This document shows, in pieces, positions 6,554-13,000 of a DNA stretch of 13,000 nucleotides. Every line of letters begins with the position of its first letter. Position 1 is the stretch's first letter. Below the pieces are notes generated by a model. It was not told the origin of the DNA, did not search any database, and saw only the letters and a list, made by a program, of their open reading frames with translations. Location of the stretch: contig JAFNAU010000079.1 of NCBI GenBank assembly GCA_017860335.1, positions 1-13,000 on the forward strand. The letters run 5' to 3'. Source of the stretch: Bacteroidota bacterium (lineage in GTDB: Bacteria > Bacteroidota > Bacteroidia > Bacteroidales > Paludibacteraceae). Made by a program: the position numbers and the translations under genes.

Positions 6554-8134
6554 GTGAATAGCGAATTAATTGTAGATGTCAGACCATCTGAAATTTCAAT
6601 TGCGCTGCTCGAAGACAAACGCCTAGTAGAACTCAACCAGGAAGGACGCGAAGAACAATTTGCTGTTGGGAATATCTATATGGGCAGGGTAAAAAAAATA
6701 ATGCCCGGACTGAATGCAGCCTTTGTGGATGTCGGTTACGAAAAAGACGCTTTTCTGCACTATCTTGATTTAGGTAACAATTTCAACACTCTTAACGGCT
6801 TTGCAACGCAACTGGTGAGCGACCGAAAAAAATCGCCGGCTACGCTGAAAGCCAAACAACTGCCCGAAATCGAGAAAAACGGCTCGATCAACGATATTCT
6901 GAAAACAGGACAGGAAATACTCGTTCAGGTAACCAAAGAACCTATTTCCACCAAAGGTCCCCGATTGACAGCCGAACTGTCGATTGCAGGCAGATTTCTT
7001 GTACTGATCCCTTTTGCCGACAAAGTATCTGTATCGCAAAAGATAAAAACGGAGGAGGAGCGGATCAGACTGAAACAACTGATACAAAGCATAAAGCCAA
7101 AAGGGTTTGGCGTAATTGTACGTACAGTTGCAGAAGAAAAAAAAGTAGCGGAACTTGACAATGAACTGAAAATTTTGGTGAAACGGTGGGAAGAAACCCT
7201 CCTCAAAATTCAGAAATCGCAAGGTATTACGCTCATAGCTGAAGAATTGGGTCGCACAGTGGGAATAATCAGAGATTTGTTTAATTCAAACTTTAAGCAC
7301 ATCTACGTGAACGATCTCAGTGTTTTCAATGAAGTACGCGATTATGTGGATTTGATTGCTCCCGAACGGAAAGACATCGTAAAATTGTATAAGGACGAAT
7401 TGCCCATCTACGATAATTTCGGGATTACAAAACAAATTCAGTCGGCACTCGGGAAAACAGTTTCGTTCAAAAGCGGCGCTTACCTGATTATCGAACACAC
7501 AGAAGCCATGCATGTGATTGACGTGAACAGCGGCAACCGCTCGAAAGCCGGAAACGGACAGGAAAACAATGCACTGGAAGTGAATATGTCAGCAGCCGAG
7601 GAAATAGCCCGGCAACTGCGCTTGAGAGATATGGGCGGTATTATTGTGGTCGATTTTATCGATATGCACGAAGGTGAAAACCGGCAGAAGCTTTACGATA
7701 AAATGCGTACCATCATGGAAAACGACAGGGCCAAGCACAACATTTTACCACTGAGTAAATTCGGATTGATGCAAATAACCCGTCAGCGTGTCCGCCCGGT
7801 GATTGATATTGATATTGAGGAAACATGCCCCACCTGCTATGGCAAGGGACGCACACAACCCTCGATACTGTTCACCGACCAGCTCGAAAGCAAAATTGAT
7901 TATCTGGTAAATACCCTGAAAATCAAAGAATTTAAGCTGCATATTCATCCATACGTGGATGCGTTCGTTTCCAAAGGACTTGTTTCGCTCAAGATGCAAT
8001 GGAAATTGAGATATGGCAAAGGCTGCAAAGTTTTACCTTCGCAAAAACTCGGCTTTCTGCAATACAAATTTTATGACAAAAAAGGAGAAGAAATTGACCT
8101 GCAAGAAGAAATAGAAAAGATTTCGTCTAAATAA
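6554..8134 (+). CDS. rng: Ribonuclease G (RNase E/G family)
   Basis: This endoribonuclease cuts single-stranded AU-rich RNA and matures 16S rRNA. The GTG at 6554 was chosen because the product then begins 'VNSELIVDVRPSEISIAL', the usual family start, and because the longer frame (from ATG 6503) would begin inside the terminator hairpin. With GTG the protein has 526 residues, normal for Bacteroidetes. In that numbering: an S1 domain (about 25-130, 'GRVKKIMPGLNAAFVDVGYE' at 44-63) interrupted by a Lys-rich insert at about 75-115; the RNase H-like and DNase I-like parts with metal-binding D323 ('VIDVNSG') and D367 ('VVDFIDM'); and the Zn-link 'CPTCYGKGR' (C425, C428). All key residues are present. 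It follows HU and the 29-residue protein, and ends at a terminator shared with the convergent lipoprotein gene. Confidence 0.95.
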   Translation: MNSELIVDVRPSEISIALLEDKRLVELNQEGREEQFAVGNIYMGRVKKIMPGLNAAFVDVGYEKDAFLHYLDLGNNFNTLNGFATQLVSDRKKSPATLKAKQLPEIEKNGSINDILKTGQEILVQVTKEPISTKGPRLTAELSIAGRFLVLIPFADKVSVSQKIKTEEERIRLKQLIQSIKPKGFGVIVRTVAEEKKVAELDNELKILVKRWEETLLKIQKSQGITLIAEELGRTVGIIRDLFNSNFKHIYVNDLSVFNEVRDYVDLIAPERKDIVKLYKDELPIYDNFGITKQIQSALGKTVSFKSGAYLIIEHTEAMHVIDVNSGNRSKAGNGQENNALEVNMSAAEEIARQLRLRDMGGIIVVDFIDMHEGENRQKLYDKMRTIMENDRAKHNILPLSKFGLMQITRQRVRPVIDIDIEETCPTCYGKGRTQPSILFTDQLESKIDYLVNTLKIKEFKLHIHPYVDAFVSKGLVSLKMQWKLRYGKGCKVLPSQKLGFLQYKFYDKKGEEIDLQEEIEKISSK

Positions 8135-8139
8135 AAAAG

Positions 8140-8171
8140 AAAATAGCTGCTCATCACGGGCAGCTATTTTT
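8140..8171. terminator. Terminator between convergent rng and lipoprotein gene
   Basis: AAAATAGCTGC (8140-8150) pairs perfectly with GCAGCTATTTT (8160-8170) around a 9-base loop. T residues follow on the plus strand. On the minus strand the A-rich run 8133-8143 supplies a T-run, so the hairpin can serve both genes. Confidence 0.85.
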
Positions 8172-8218
8172 GTTTCTTGTCAGTTGTATTTATGCCTGTT
8201 GGTCTCTGTATTTCCGGT

Positions 8219-9229
8219 TTACTGATACTGAATGTAAATGGGTTGTGGTTTCAGTTTGAGCAGTTCCTCGGGAGTGAGCATGCGATTGGGACTTTTCTTC
8301 AGGTCGTTTTTGTAGAAAAGTTTAAACCCTGTAAACTGAACCGGTTCCCGGAAAATATAGTTGCGGTGAGTACCCTTTTTCAGTTCCGGCTCGCCCCAGC
8401 CATCCATATCAATCACTATCTGTACTTCGGGGTGCAGTTTTATGTTTTTATAGTTTGTAATCATCCCCTGGGTAAAGCGGTGTACAACCATTACTTTTGG
8501 CGGCAGATTATTGTCCTGCACCAGTTTAGCGAGATACTGCGAGCAGTAATTTATTTCAGCAGCATCATAAGTGCCAATTCGTGTTCCGGGTTTGGCTCCT
8601 GTCTTCATCGAAAATTCGGGATCGATACCCAGGTGAACGTATGGCAGTTTCAGGTATTTTTCCAGCAGCGGCAGTTCGTCCTGTATGCGGCTGAGCGCAA
8701 CCTGAATATCCAGAAATACCAGCGTGTTTTCGTGCATCCGGGCAATGGTAAGCACCGAATCAATTTGTTTCTCGTGCATGCGGGAACGATATTTACCGTC
8801 TTTTCCCGCGTCACCCTGAGCAACTACCGCGATGTAATGGAGCGCCGGTATAACAGGCGTTTTCGGATCGGCAGTTTCCCAGGCTTTCACTTCTTTATGC
8901 AGTTTAGCCCACATTTCTTTGGGAGGAAGTTCTCCCAGAATTCCCATCCGTTTGGAATACAGATTGCCGTAATAAGCTACTATGCGGTGTCCCGGAAGTA
9001 AAGCTCCCGCCAGCGGATAGGGCTGATTCTTTACCGGCCAGTTACCGGTAGTGTCGCCATTGGCCAGCGTGATTAACTGCAGATTGTATGCCGCGGTATC
9101 GATGGGCGCGATTTCAGTTTCTTCGGATACTTTACTCTTTTTCCCGGTTTTGTCTTTGGGAGGATTGCTGCAAAAAGTCATCGCAACTAAAAAAAGGATG
9201 GGGAGAAATGTAATAATCGGTCTTCTCAT
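8219..9229 (-). CDS. Uncharacterised lipoprotein with probable TIM-barrel-like domain
   Basis: The start at 9229 gives 336 residues beginning 'MRRPIITFLPILFLVAMTFC', a lipoprotein-type signal with Cys 20, then a charged Lys/Glu/Ser linker to about residue 45. A longer frame from 9307 exists but its first codons lie upstream of the predicted transcription start. The body reads 'LLPGHRIVAYYGNLYSKRMG' (78-97), 'PALHYIAVVAQGDAGKDG' (128-145), 'LVFLDIQVALSRIQDELP' (170-187), 'PYVHLGIDPEFSM' (196-208), 'KVMVVHRFTQGMI' (245-257) and 'VIDMDGWGEPELKKG' (272-286). These strand-end Asp, Glu and His residues, spaced along alternating beta and alpha segments, suggest a barrel enzyme such as a hydrolase. 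I do not recognise a named family or a substrate. It is convergent with rng and divergent from the GNAT gene. Confidence 0.85.
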   Translation of the reverse strand: MRRPIITFLPILFLVAMTFCSNPPKDKTGKKSKVSEETEIAPIDTAAYNLQLITLANGDTTGNWPVKNQPYPLAGALLPGHRIVAYYGNLYSKRMGILGELPPKEMWAKLHKEVKAWETADPKTPVIPALHYIAVVAQGDAGKDGKYRSRMHEKQIDSVLTIARMHENTLVFLDIQVALSRIQDELPLLEKYLKLPYVHLGIDPEFSMKTGAKPGTRIGTYDAAEINYCSQYLAKLVQDNNLPPKVMVVHRFTQGMITNYKNIKLHPEVQIVIDMDGWGEPELKKGTHRNYIFREPVQFTGFKLFYKNDLKKSPNRMLTPEELLKLKPQPIYIQYQ

Positions 9230-9267
9230 AAGTTCTGACAGGGAATAAGCTTTGATTTTTAGAAGGA

Positions 9268-9294
9268 CAAATTTAGCTAAATTATTGTAAACAA
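9268..9294 (-). promoter_or_regulatory. Promoter of the uncharacterised lipoprotein gene
   Basis: On the minus strand TAAATTTG (9275-9268) is a perfect TAnnTTTG element, with TTG (9294-9292) 16 bases upstream. The start would fall near 9261, giving a leader of about 30 bases before the ATG at 9229. The -33 region includes a short dyad, ATTGT-AA-ACAAT (9284-9295). Confidence 0.6.
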
Positions 9295-9373
9295 TCTGCT
9301 TCTTCATCGAATTAACAGTAAAAATTCCTTGCCGTCATAAACAAGCAGCCCACCGGATTGTTATTAAGCCATT

Positions 9374-9931
9374 ATGGTTGATGAAAAACAAAATACGGAC
9401 TTCCGGGTGATTGACAGTAGCTTTTTTAGCAGTCGCGGACAGGAACTTTTGCAGTTGTACCTGCTCGCGTTTACTTCGGGCGAACTAGCACAACATATTT
9501 CACCCGAAAGTGCCGGTGCTACACTGAAAGAGTTGTTACAGCGTGGAAGCGGTGTCGCAGCCATACGGAATGAGAAAATCACCGGAGCGATACTGGGCAT
9601 GCCGCTAGGTTTCGACCGGAAATTCCCTGACGGACAACATCCTGCAATTCCCCTTGAAAAAACCGTTTATATAGCAGAACTGATGGTGCATCCCGCGACG
9701 CGCGGACAGGGTGTGGCTTCGGAACTGATGGCTGTTTTTCTGGAAAATGAGAAAACGAAGGGAAACACCGATGCCGTTATACGCGTGTGGAATGAGAATA
9801 AGGGAGCGCTTCATCTGTACAGGAAACAGGGTTTTACGGAGATTGCCTCGATAATTCAGAAAAAAATCAAACCCGACGGAGTTACCCGTTTTCAGATGAA
9901 TAAAATTTACCTGCATAAAAAATTAGAATGA
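9374..9931 (+). CDS. GNAT-family N-acetyltransferase
   Basis: The 185-residue product has the GNAT fold that moves an acetyl group from acetyl-CoA to an amine. Motif A is 'AELMVHPATRGQGVASELM' (101-119), with the pyrophosphate-binding R110-G-Q-G-V-A115. Motif B is around 'NENKGALHLYRKQGF' (140-154). The first strand pair, 'VAAIRNEKITGAILGMPLGF' (61-80), is also as expected. It resembles the RimI and ElaA-like group in length but the acceptor cannot be told. No TAnnTTTG element was seen in the 144 bases upstream. A hairpin follows at 9964 before the VOC gene. Confidence 0.9.
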   Translation: MVDEKQNTDFRVIDSSFFSSRGQELLQLYLLAFTSGELAQHISPESAGATLKELLQRGSGVAAIRNEKITGAILGMPLGFDRKFPDGQHPAIPLEKTVYIAELMVHPATRGQGVASELMAVFLENEKTKGNTDAVIRVWNENKGALHLYRKQGFTEIASIIQKKIKPDGVTRFQMNKIYLHKKLE

Positions 9932-9963
9932 GTTTCTTCATTATGTCATGATATTTCAAAAAC

Positions 9964-9996
9964 GGCTCATAATCGACCGGCCTCATCCGGTGAGCC
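9964..9996 (+). other. Hairpin between GNAT and VOC genes, no T-run
   Basis: GGCTCA (9964-9969) pairs with TGAGCC (9991-9996), and an inner CCGG (9977-9980) pairs with CCGG (9987-9990) around CCTCAT. The six bases TAATCG bulge out on the 5' side only. No T-run follows, so it is not a typical terminator; it may be an RNA-processing or stability structure ahead of the VOC gene. Confidence 0.5.
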
Positions 9997-10034
9997 TAAA
10001 AGCCATTAAAAACTAACCATCAATATAAAAGATT

Positions 10035-10466
10035 ATGACTAAATTAAATCCGTATCTCAATTTCGACGGAACCTGCGAGGAAGCGTTCCTGTTCTATCAG
10101 TCCGTGTTTGGCGGCGAATTCATGGGCGGTATCTTCCGCATGGGCGATGCTCCCGGTATGGAACACTTGTCCGATAAGGATAAAAACAAAGTAATGCACA
10201 TGGCTTTGCCCGTTGGCACTGACCTGATAATGGGTTCCGATATTTTGCCGGATATCGGGCATATACTTAATGTGGGCAATAACAATCTGATCTCCATTTT
10301 TCCCGACAGCAGGGAAGGTGCCGAACGGATTTTCAATGGCCTCTCAGCCGGAGGAAAAATTATAGTGCCTCTTCAGGATCAGTTCTGGGGCGACTATTAT
10401 GGTAACTTCATCGATAAATATGGTGTGTCCTGGATGATTAATTTCACGAATCCGAAGGATGTGTAA
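10035..10466 (+). CDS. PhnB-like VOC-family protein
   Basis: The 143-residue product starts 'KLNPYLNFDGTCEEAFLFYQ' (3-22) and continues 'SVFGGEFMG', 'MHMALPVGTDLIMGSD' and 'WGDYYGNFIDKYGVSWMINF'. This is the single-domain glyoxalase/bleomycin-resistance fold of the PhnB/YjdN group (the 'demethylubiquinone methyltransferase' Pfam group). Proteins of this group are small cytoplasmic dimers, mostly with unknown substrate. The usual His/Glu metal ligands of glyoxalase I are not evident, so a metal enzyme role is not supported. The ATG is preceded by an A-rich leader. A strong terminator follows 33 bases after the stop. Confidence 0.9.
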   Translation: MTKLNPYLNFDGTCEEAFLFYQSVFGGEFMGGIFRMGDAPGMEHLSDKDKNKVMHMALPVGTDLIMGSDILPDIGHILNVGNNNLISIFPDSREGAERIFNGLSAGGKIIVPLQDQFWGDYYGNFIDKYGVSWMINFTNPKDV

Positions 10467-10498
10467 AGCGAAAAGCTTACAGCAATTTTATAAAAACA

Positions 10499-10532
10499 GA
10501 TGGCGGCAGCTGAACAACTGCCGTCATTTTTT
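10499..10532 (+). terminator. Intrinsic terminator after the VOC gene
   Basis: TGGCGGCAG (10501-10509) pairs with CTGCCGTCA (10518-10526, one G-U) around CTGAACAA, followed by T6 (10527-10532). A weaker second candidate lies just beyond: TCAGATT (10536-10542) with AATCTGA (10561-10567), then T6 at 10570-10575. Confidence 0.88.
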
Positions 10533-10619
10533 GTTTCAGATTATTCAGTCAGAGCAATTCAATCTGAGCTTTTTTATTACAATTAAAGAAGTATTTTCCC
10601 GTATTCAGATTGAAATGAA

Positions 10620-10627
10620 TATATTTG
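10620..10627 (+). promoter_or_regulatory. -7 element of the ovoA promoter
   Basis: TATATTTG is a full match to TAnnTTTG. The region where a -33 element is expected reads TTTTCCC without a clear TTG. The start would be near 10634, so the ATG at 10679 has a leader of about 45 bases and the in-frame codons before it are untranslated. Confidence 0.6.
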
Positions 10628-10678
10628 TGTGTCGAGTATATTTCAAAGATATTGGGGTTAACTAAAACATATTTTTCT

Positions 10679-12784
10679 ATGCAAGAATACATTACAACTA
10701 CGCTAAACCTGCAACAGGGAACAGCCGCGGAAAAAAGAAATGAAATACGTAATTATTTCCTGAAAACCTGGGAAGTTGACGAGAAACTCTATACCCAGCT
10801 GAAGTCGGATGATGTCTTTTATCACCGGGGCGATCCGTTGCGCCATGTACTGCTTTTCTACCTGGGACATACAGCCGTATTTTACATCAACAAACTACTG
10901 CTGGCCAAAGTCATCGATACCCGCATTAATCCCGAATTCGAATCGATTTTTGCTATCGGTGTAGACGAGATGAGCTGGGACGACCTGAACGAGAAACACT
11001 ACAACTGGCCTTCTGTTGACGCTGTGCGCGAATACCGTGACAAGGCAAAAGAAGTAGTCCTGAAGGTGATTGATGAAGTTCCGCTCGCCATGCCGGTTAC
11101 CTGGCACGAACCTTTCTGGATTATCATGATGGGTATCGAGCACGAACGGATACATCTCGAAACTTCGTCGCTACTGATACGTCAATTGCCCCTGAACGAA
11201 GTTGTTGCCGGAAGATTTGGAAAAATATGCGACAAAAAAGGTGATGCACCCGAAAACGACATGATACCGGTCGGCGGTTCGGTGGTGGTGATGGGAAAAC
11301 CCGAAAATCACCACTTTTATGGCTGGGACAACGAATACGGAAAGTATGAAGAACGTGTGGAAGATTTCCGTGCTTCGAAATTCCTGATTTCCAACGGAGA
11401 GTACCTTAAATTTATTCAGGACGGCGGTTACCGTACACCCGAATACTGGACGGAAGAGGGCTGGCAGTGGAGAACATTCAAAGAGGCTGAAATGCCACTG
11501 TTTTGGCGTAAAAACGGCGCTGAATACATCCTGCGGCTCGTAGCCGAAGAAATACCCATGCCGTGGAACTGGCCGGTGGAAGTTAATTACCTCGAAGCCA
11601 AAGCCTATGCCAACTGGAAAAGCAGGATAACAGGGAAAAACTTTCGGCTGCCCACCGAAGCAGAATGGATCCGGTTGCGCGAAACAACCAATCTGAAAGA
11701 CACGGATGAATGGCAGCAGGCTCCCGGAAATATTAACCTGGAGTACTACACTTCGCCCTGTCCGGTGGATATGTTTAAGCAGAGAGATTTTTACGATGTC
11801 GTGGGGAATGTATGGCAGTGGACCGAAACTCCCATTACCGGTTATCCCGGCTTCAAAGTGCACGCGCTGTACGATGACTTTTCTACACCGACCTTTGACG
11901 GCAAGCACAACCTCCTAAAAGGTGGTTCCTGGATTTCGACGGGCAACGAAGCCACCATGCATGCACGTTACGCCTTCCGCAGACACTTCTATCAGCATGC
12001 AGGTATCAGGCTTGTGGAGTCGGATATGCCGCTGACCATCGTCAGCAATGAATACGAAACGGACACGGAAGTAACGCTTTCGTGCGAAGCAAACTGGGGC
12101 GATCAGTATACTAACGCTCCCGTGTTTTCCTCCGTTCTGGCAAAGCTGGTGAAGGAGGTGGCGGGAGAGAGGGCAGACTTGCGGGTTCTTGATTTGAACG
12201 CGGATACTGGACGACTGGCTTTCGAACTGGCACAATGTTACACCGATGTAACCGCGCTTGACTTCACAGCCCGCATGATACGCATGCCCATTCAGCTTCA
12301 GGAAAAAGGTTTCATGCGCTATGTGATGAAAGAGGAAGGAGAACTGCTGCTGTATCGCGATGTGGTTCTAGCGGATTTCGGTCTGGAAAAGGGAAGGAAA
12401 AATATCCTGTTTATGCAGGCGGATGCCATGAATTTGAAGCCCATCTACACCGGCTACGATGTGATAGTGGTTTCCAACCTGCTCGAAGAGCTGAGCAATC
12501 CGCTTTTATTCCTGAGTAAGATACACGAACGCCTTAACGAACACGGGTGGCTCATCATTACTTCTACGTATGACTGGGACGAAACCCGAACCCGGCGTGA
12601 GAACTGGCCAGGCGGCTTCAAACAGGATGGCGAACCTGTTACATCGCACGATGGTATAAAAGAAATTCTGAGCAAGGAATTTGTATTAACCGGTGAACCT
12701 GTCGAACTGAGTCTGGTGCAGAAACTTTCGGGCAGAATGTCCGTTCTCAAGCTGTCTCAGCTTACTGTTTGGAAAAAACGATAG
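10679..12784 (+). CDS. ovoA: OvoA: 5-histidylcysteine sulfoxide synthase fused to 4-mercaptohistidine N-methyltransferase
   Basis: OvoA joins cysteine to the C5 of histidine with oxygen and a non-haem iron; after C-S cleavage, its C-terminal domain methylates the ring to give ovothiol A, an antioxidant thiol. The start 'MQEYITTTLNLQQGT' at 10679 gives 701 residues, the usual family length; a start at 10625 would lie in the promoter. In order: a DinB-like domain with H64 ('LGHTAVFY') and 'GIEHERIHLET' (152-162), in which H155 and H159 complete the likely iron triad; a formylglycine-synthase-like domain (about 195-446, 'FRLPTEAEWIRLR', 'DVVGNVWQWTET', 'LLKGGSW'); and a methyltransferase domain (about 475-701) with 'LQEKGFMRYVMKEEGEL', 'LKPIYTGYDVIVVSNLLEEL' and 'KQDGEPVTSHDGIKEIL', typical of the OvoA C-terminus. 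The SAM loop is odd: 'LDLNADTGR' where relatives have 'LDLGCAVGR'. A partner C-S lyase is not in the window. Confidence 0.93.
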   Translation: MQEYITTTLNLQQGTAAEKRNEIRNYFLKTWEVDEKLYTQLKSDDVFYHRGDPLRHVLLFYLGHTAVFYINKLLLAKVIDTRINPEFESIFAIGVDEMSWDDLNEKHYNWPSVDAVREYRDKAKEVVLKVIDEVPLAMPVTWHEPFWIIMMGIEHERIHLETSSLLIRQLPLNEVVAGRFGKICDKKGDAPENDMIPVGGSVVVMGKPENHHFYGWDNEYGKYEERVEDFRASKFLISNGEYLKFIQDGGYRTPEYWTEEGWQWRTFKEAEMPLFWRKNGAEYILRLVAEEIPMPWNWPVEVNYLEAKAYANWKSRITGKNFRLPTEAEWIRLRETTNLKDTDEWQQAPGNINLEYYTSPCPVDMFKQRDFYDVVGNVWQWTETPITGYPGFKVHALYDDFSTPTFDGKHNLLKGGSWISTGNEATMHARYAFRRHFYQHAGIRLVESDMPLTIVSNEYETDTEVTLSCEANWGDQYTNAPVFSSVLAKLVKEVAGERADLRVLDLNADTGRLAFELAQCYTDVTALDFTARMIRMPIQLQEKGFMRYVMKEEGELLLYRDVVLADFGLEKGRKNILFMQADAMNLKPIYTGYDVIVVSNLLEELSNPLLFLSKIHERLNEHGWLIITSTYDWDETRTRRENWPGGFKQDGEPVTSHDGIKEILSKEFVLTGEPVELSLVQKLSGRMSVLKLSQLTVWKKR

Positions 12785-12807
12785 TGCTTACCGGAAAAAA
12801 TTAGCAC

Positions 12808-12873
12808 ATCAACCTGGACTTGATGGTCTGTTGTCGGAGAACAATAGTGTATCAACCCGAATCTGATGGTCAG
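12808..12873. repeat. Two imperfect 23-base direct repeats after ovoA
   Basis: 12808-12830 (ATCAACCTGGACTTGATGGT plus CTG) and 12851-12873 (ATCAACCCGAATCTGATGGT plus CAG) agree at 18 of 23 positions, 43 bases start to start. Each copy begins ATCA and holds TGAT, so each could form a weak stem; the changes are not compensatory. They lie in the ovoA 3' untranslated region, before its terminator. Confidence 0.5.
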
Positions 12874-12881
12874 CCAATAAC

Positions 12882-12922
12882 TGTCAGAAGGGTGCTCAGG
12901 GAACTGTGTCTGACATTTTTTT
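12882..12922 (+). terminator. Probable ovoA terminator
   Basis: TGTCAGA (12882-12888) pairs perfectly with TCTGACA (12909-12915), followed at once by T7 (12916-12922). The loop is long (20 bases), which lowers certainty. The site is about 100 bases after the ovoA stop. The remaining 78 bases of the window show nothing I can name. Confidence 0.65.
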
Positions 12923-13000
12923 CGAAGATATAGATTTCACTAACCTGAAAGGCATCCTCTGACTTAATCAAAGTACGGGCAAAATACTTCCATTAAGATA

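Noticed and set aside
8177..9001. A 274-codon open frame on the plus strand opposite the lipoprotein gene
   Set aside because: It is rich in Phe, His and Gln with no domain, and the minus-strand frame has a lipoprotein signal, a promoter and protein-like composition.
11171..11908. A 245-codon open frame on the minus strand inside ovoA
   Set aside because: It lies wholly within well-recognised OvoA domains and has no family-like features; it is a shadow of the ovoA codons.
12808..12873. Two-repeat CRISPR remnant
   Set aside because: The repeats differ at 5 of 23 positions, the 20-base spacer is short, and no cas gene is nearby.

Overview
The window looks chromosomal and comes from a member of the Bacteroidota, most likely the Bacteroidales. 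The reasons are T9SS-type sorting signals, Bacteroidetes-type -7 promoter elements (TAnnTTTG), no Shine-Dalgarno sequences, a 29-residue bS22/mS38-like basic protein after an HU gene, a ribonuclease G with a large insertion near its N-terminus, and a DUF4369/TlpA-type lipoprotein. The species cannot be named from the sequence alone.

Region 1 (1-3024) is a tight two-gene operon of exported proteins: a trimeric-tail-type protein ending in an S74 intramolecular chaperone domain, then a large T9SS-sorted surface protein. The operon probably continues to the left of the window. Region 2 (3025-3722) has no intact gene. It holds a degenerate inverted-repeat pair, the decayed and internally deleted remains of an IS1182-type transposase on the minus strand with one recognisable element end, and four tandem heptamers that run into the end of mutY. 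By eye, everything left of about 3.7 kb is more AT-rich than the genes to the right, so this looks like the edge of an accessory segment.

Region 3 (3723-8171) is housekeeping: mutY on the minus strand; divergent from it, a broken DUF4369/TlpA lipoprotein gene; then HU, a 29-codon ribosomal-type protein too short for usual ORF calling, and rng (RNase G) with a GTG start. A strong terminator hairpin sits 28 bases before the rng start and carries a perfect TAnnTTTG element in its right arm, so rng is either expressed by read-through or started from inside the hairpin. Region 4 (8219-10532) has an uncharacterised lipoprotein on the minus strand, a GNAT acetyltransferase and a PhnB-like VOC protein. 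Region 5 (10533-13000) is a full-length ovoA for ovothiol biosynthesis with its own -7 element and terminator. Its C-terminal methyltransferase domain has an unusual SAM-binding loop.

I found no CRISPR array, tRNA, rRNA or defence system. The points most worth a second look are the terminator/promoter overlap before rng, the IS1182 relic, the microhomology-type deletion in the lipoprotein gene and the altered methyltransferase motif in OvoA.
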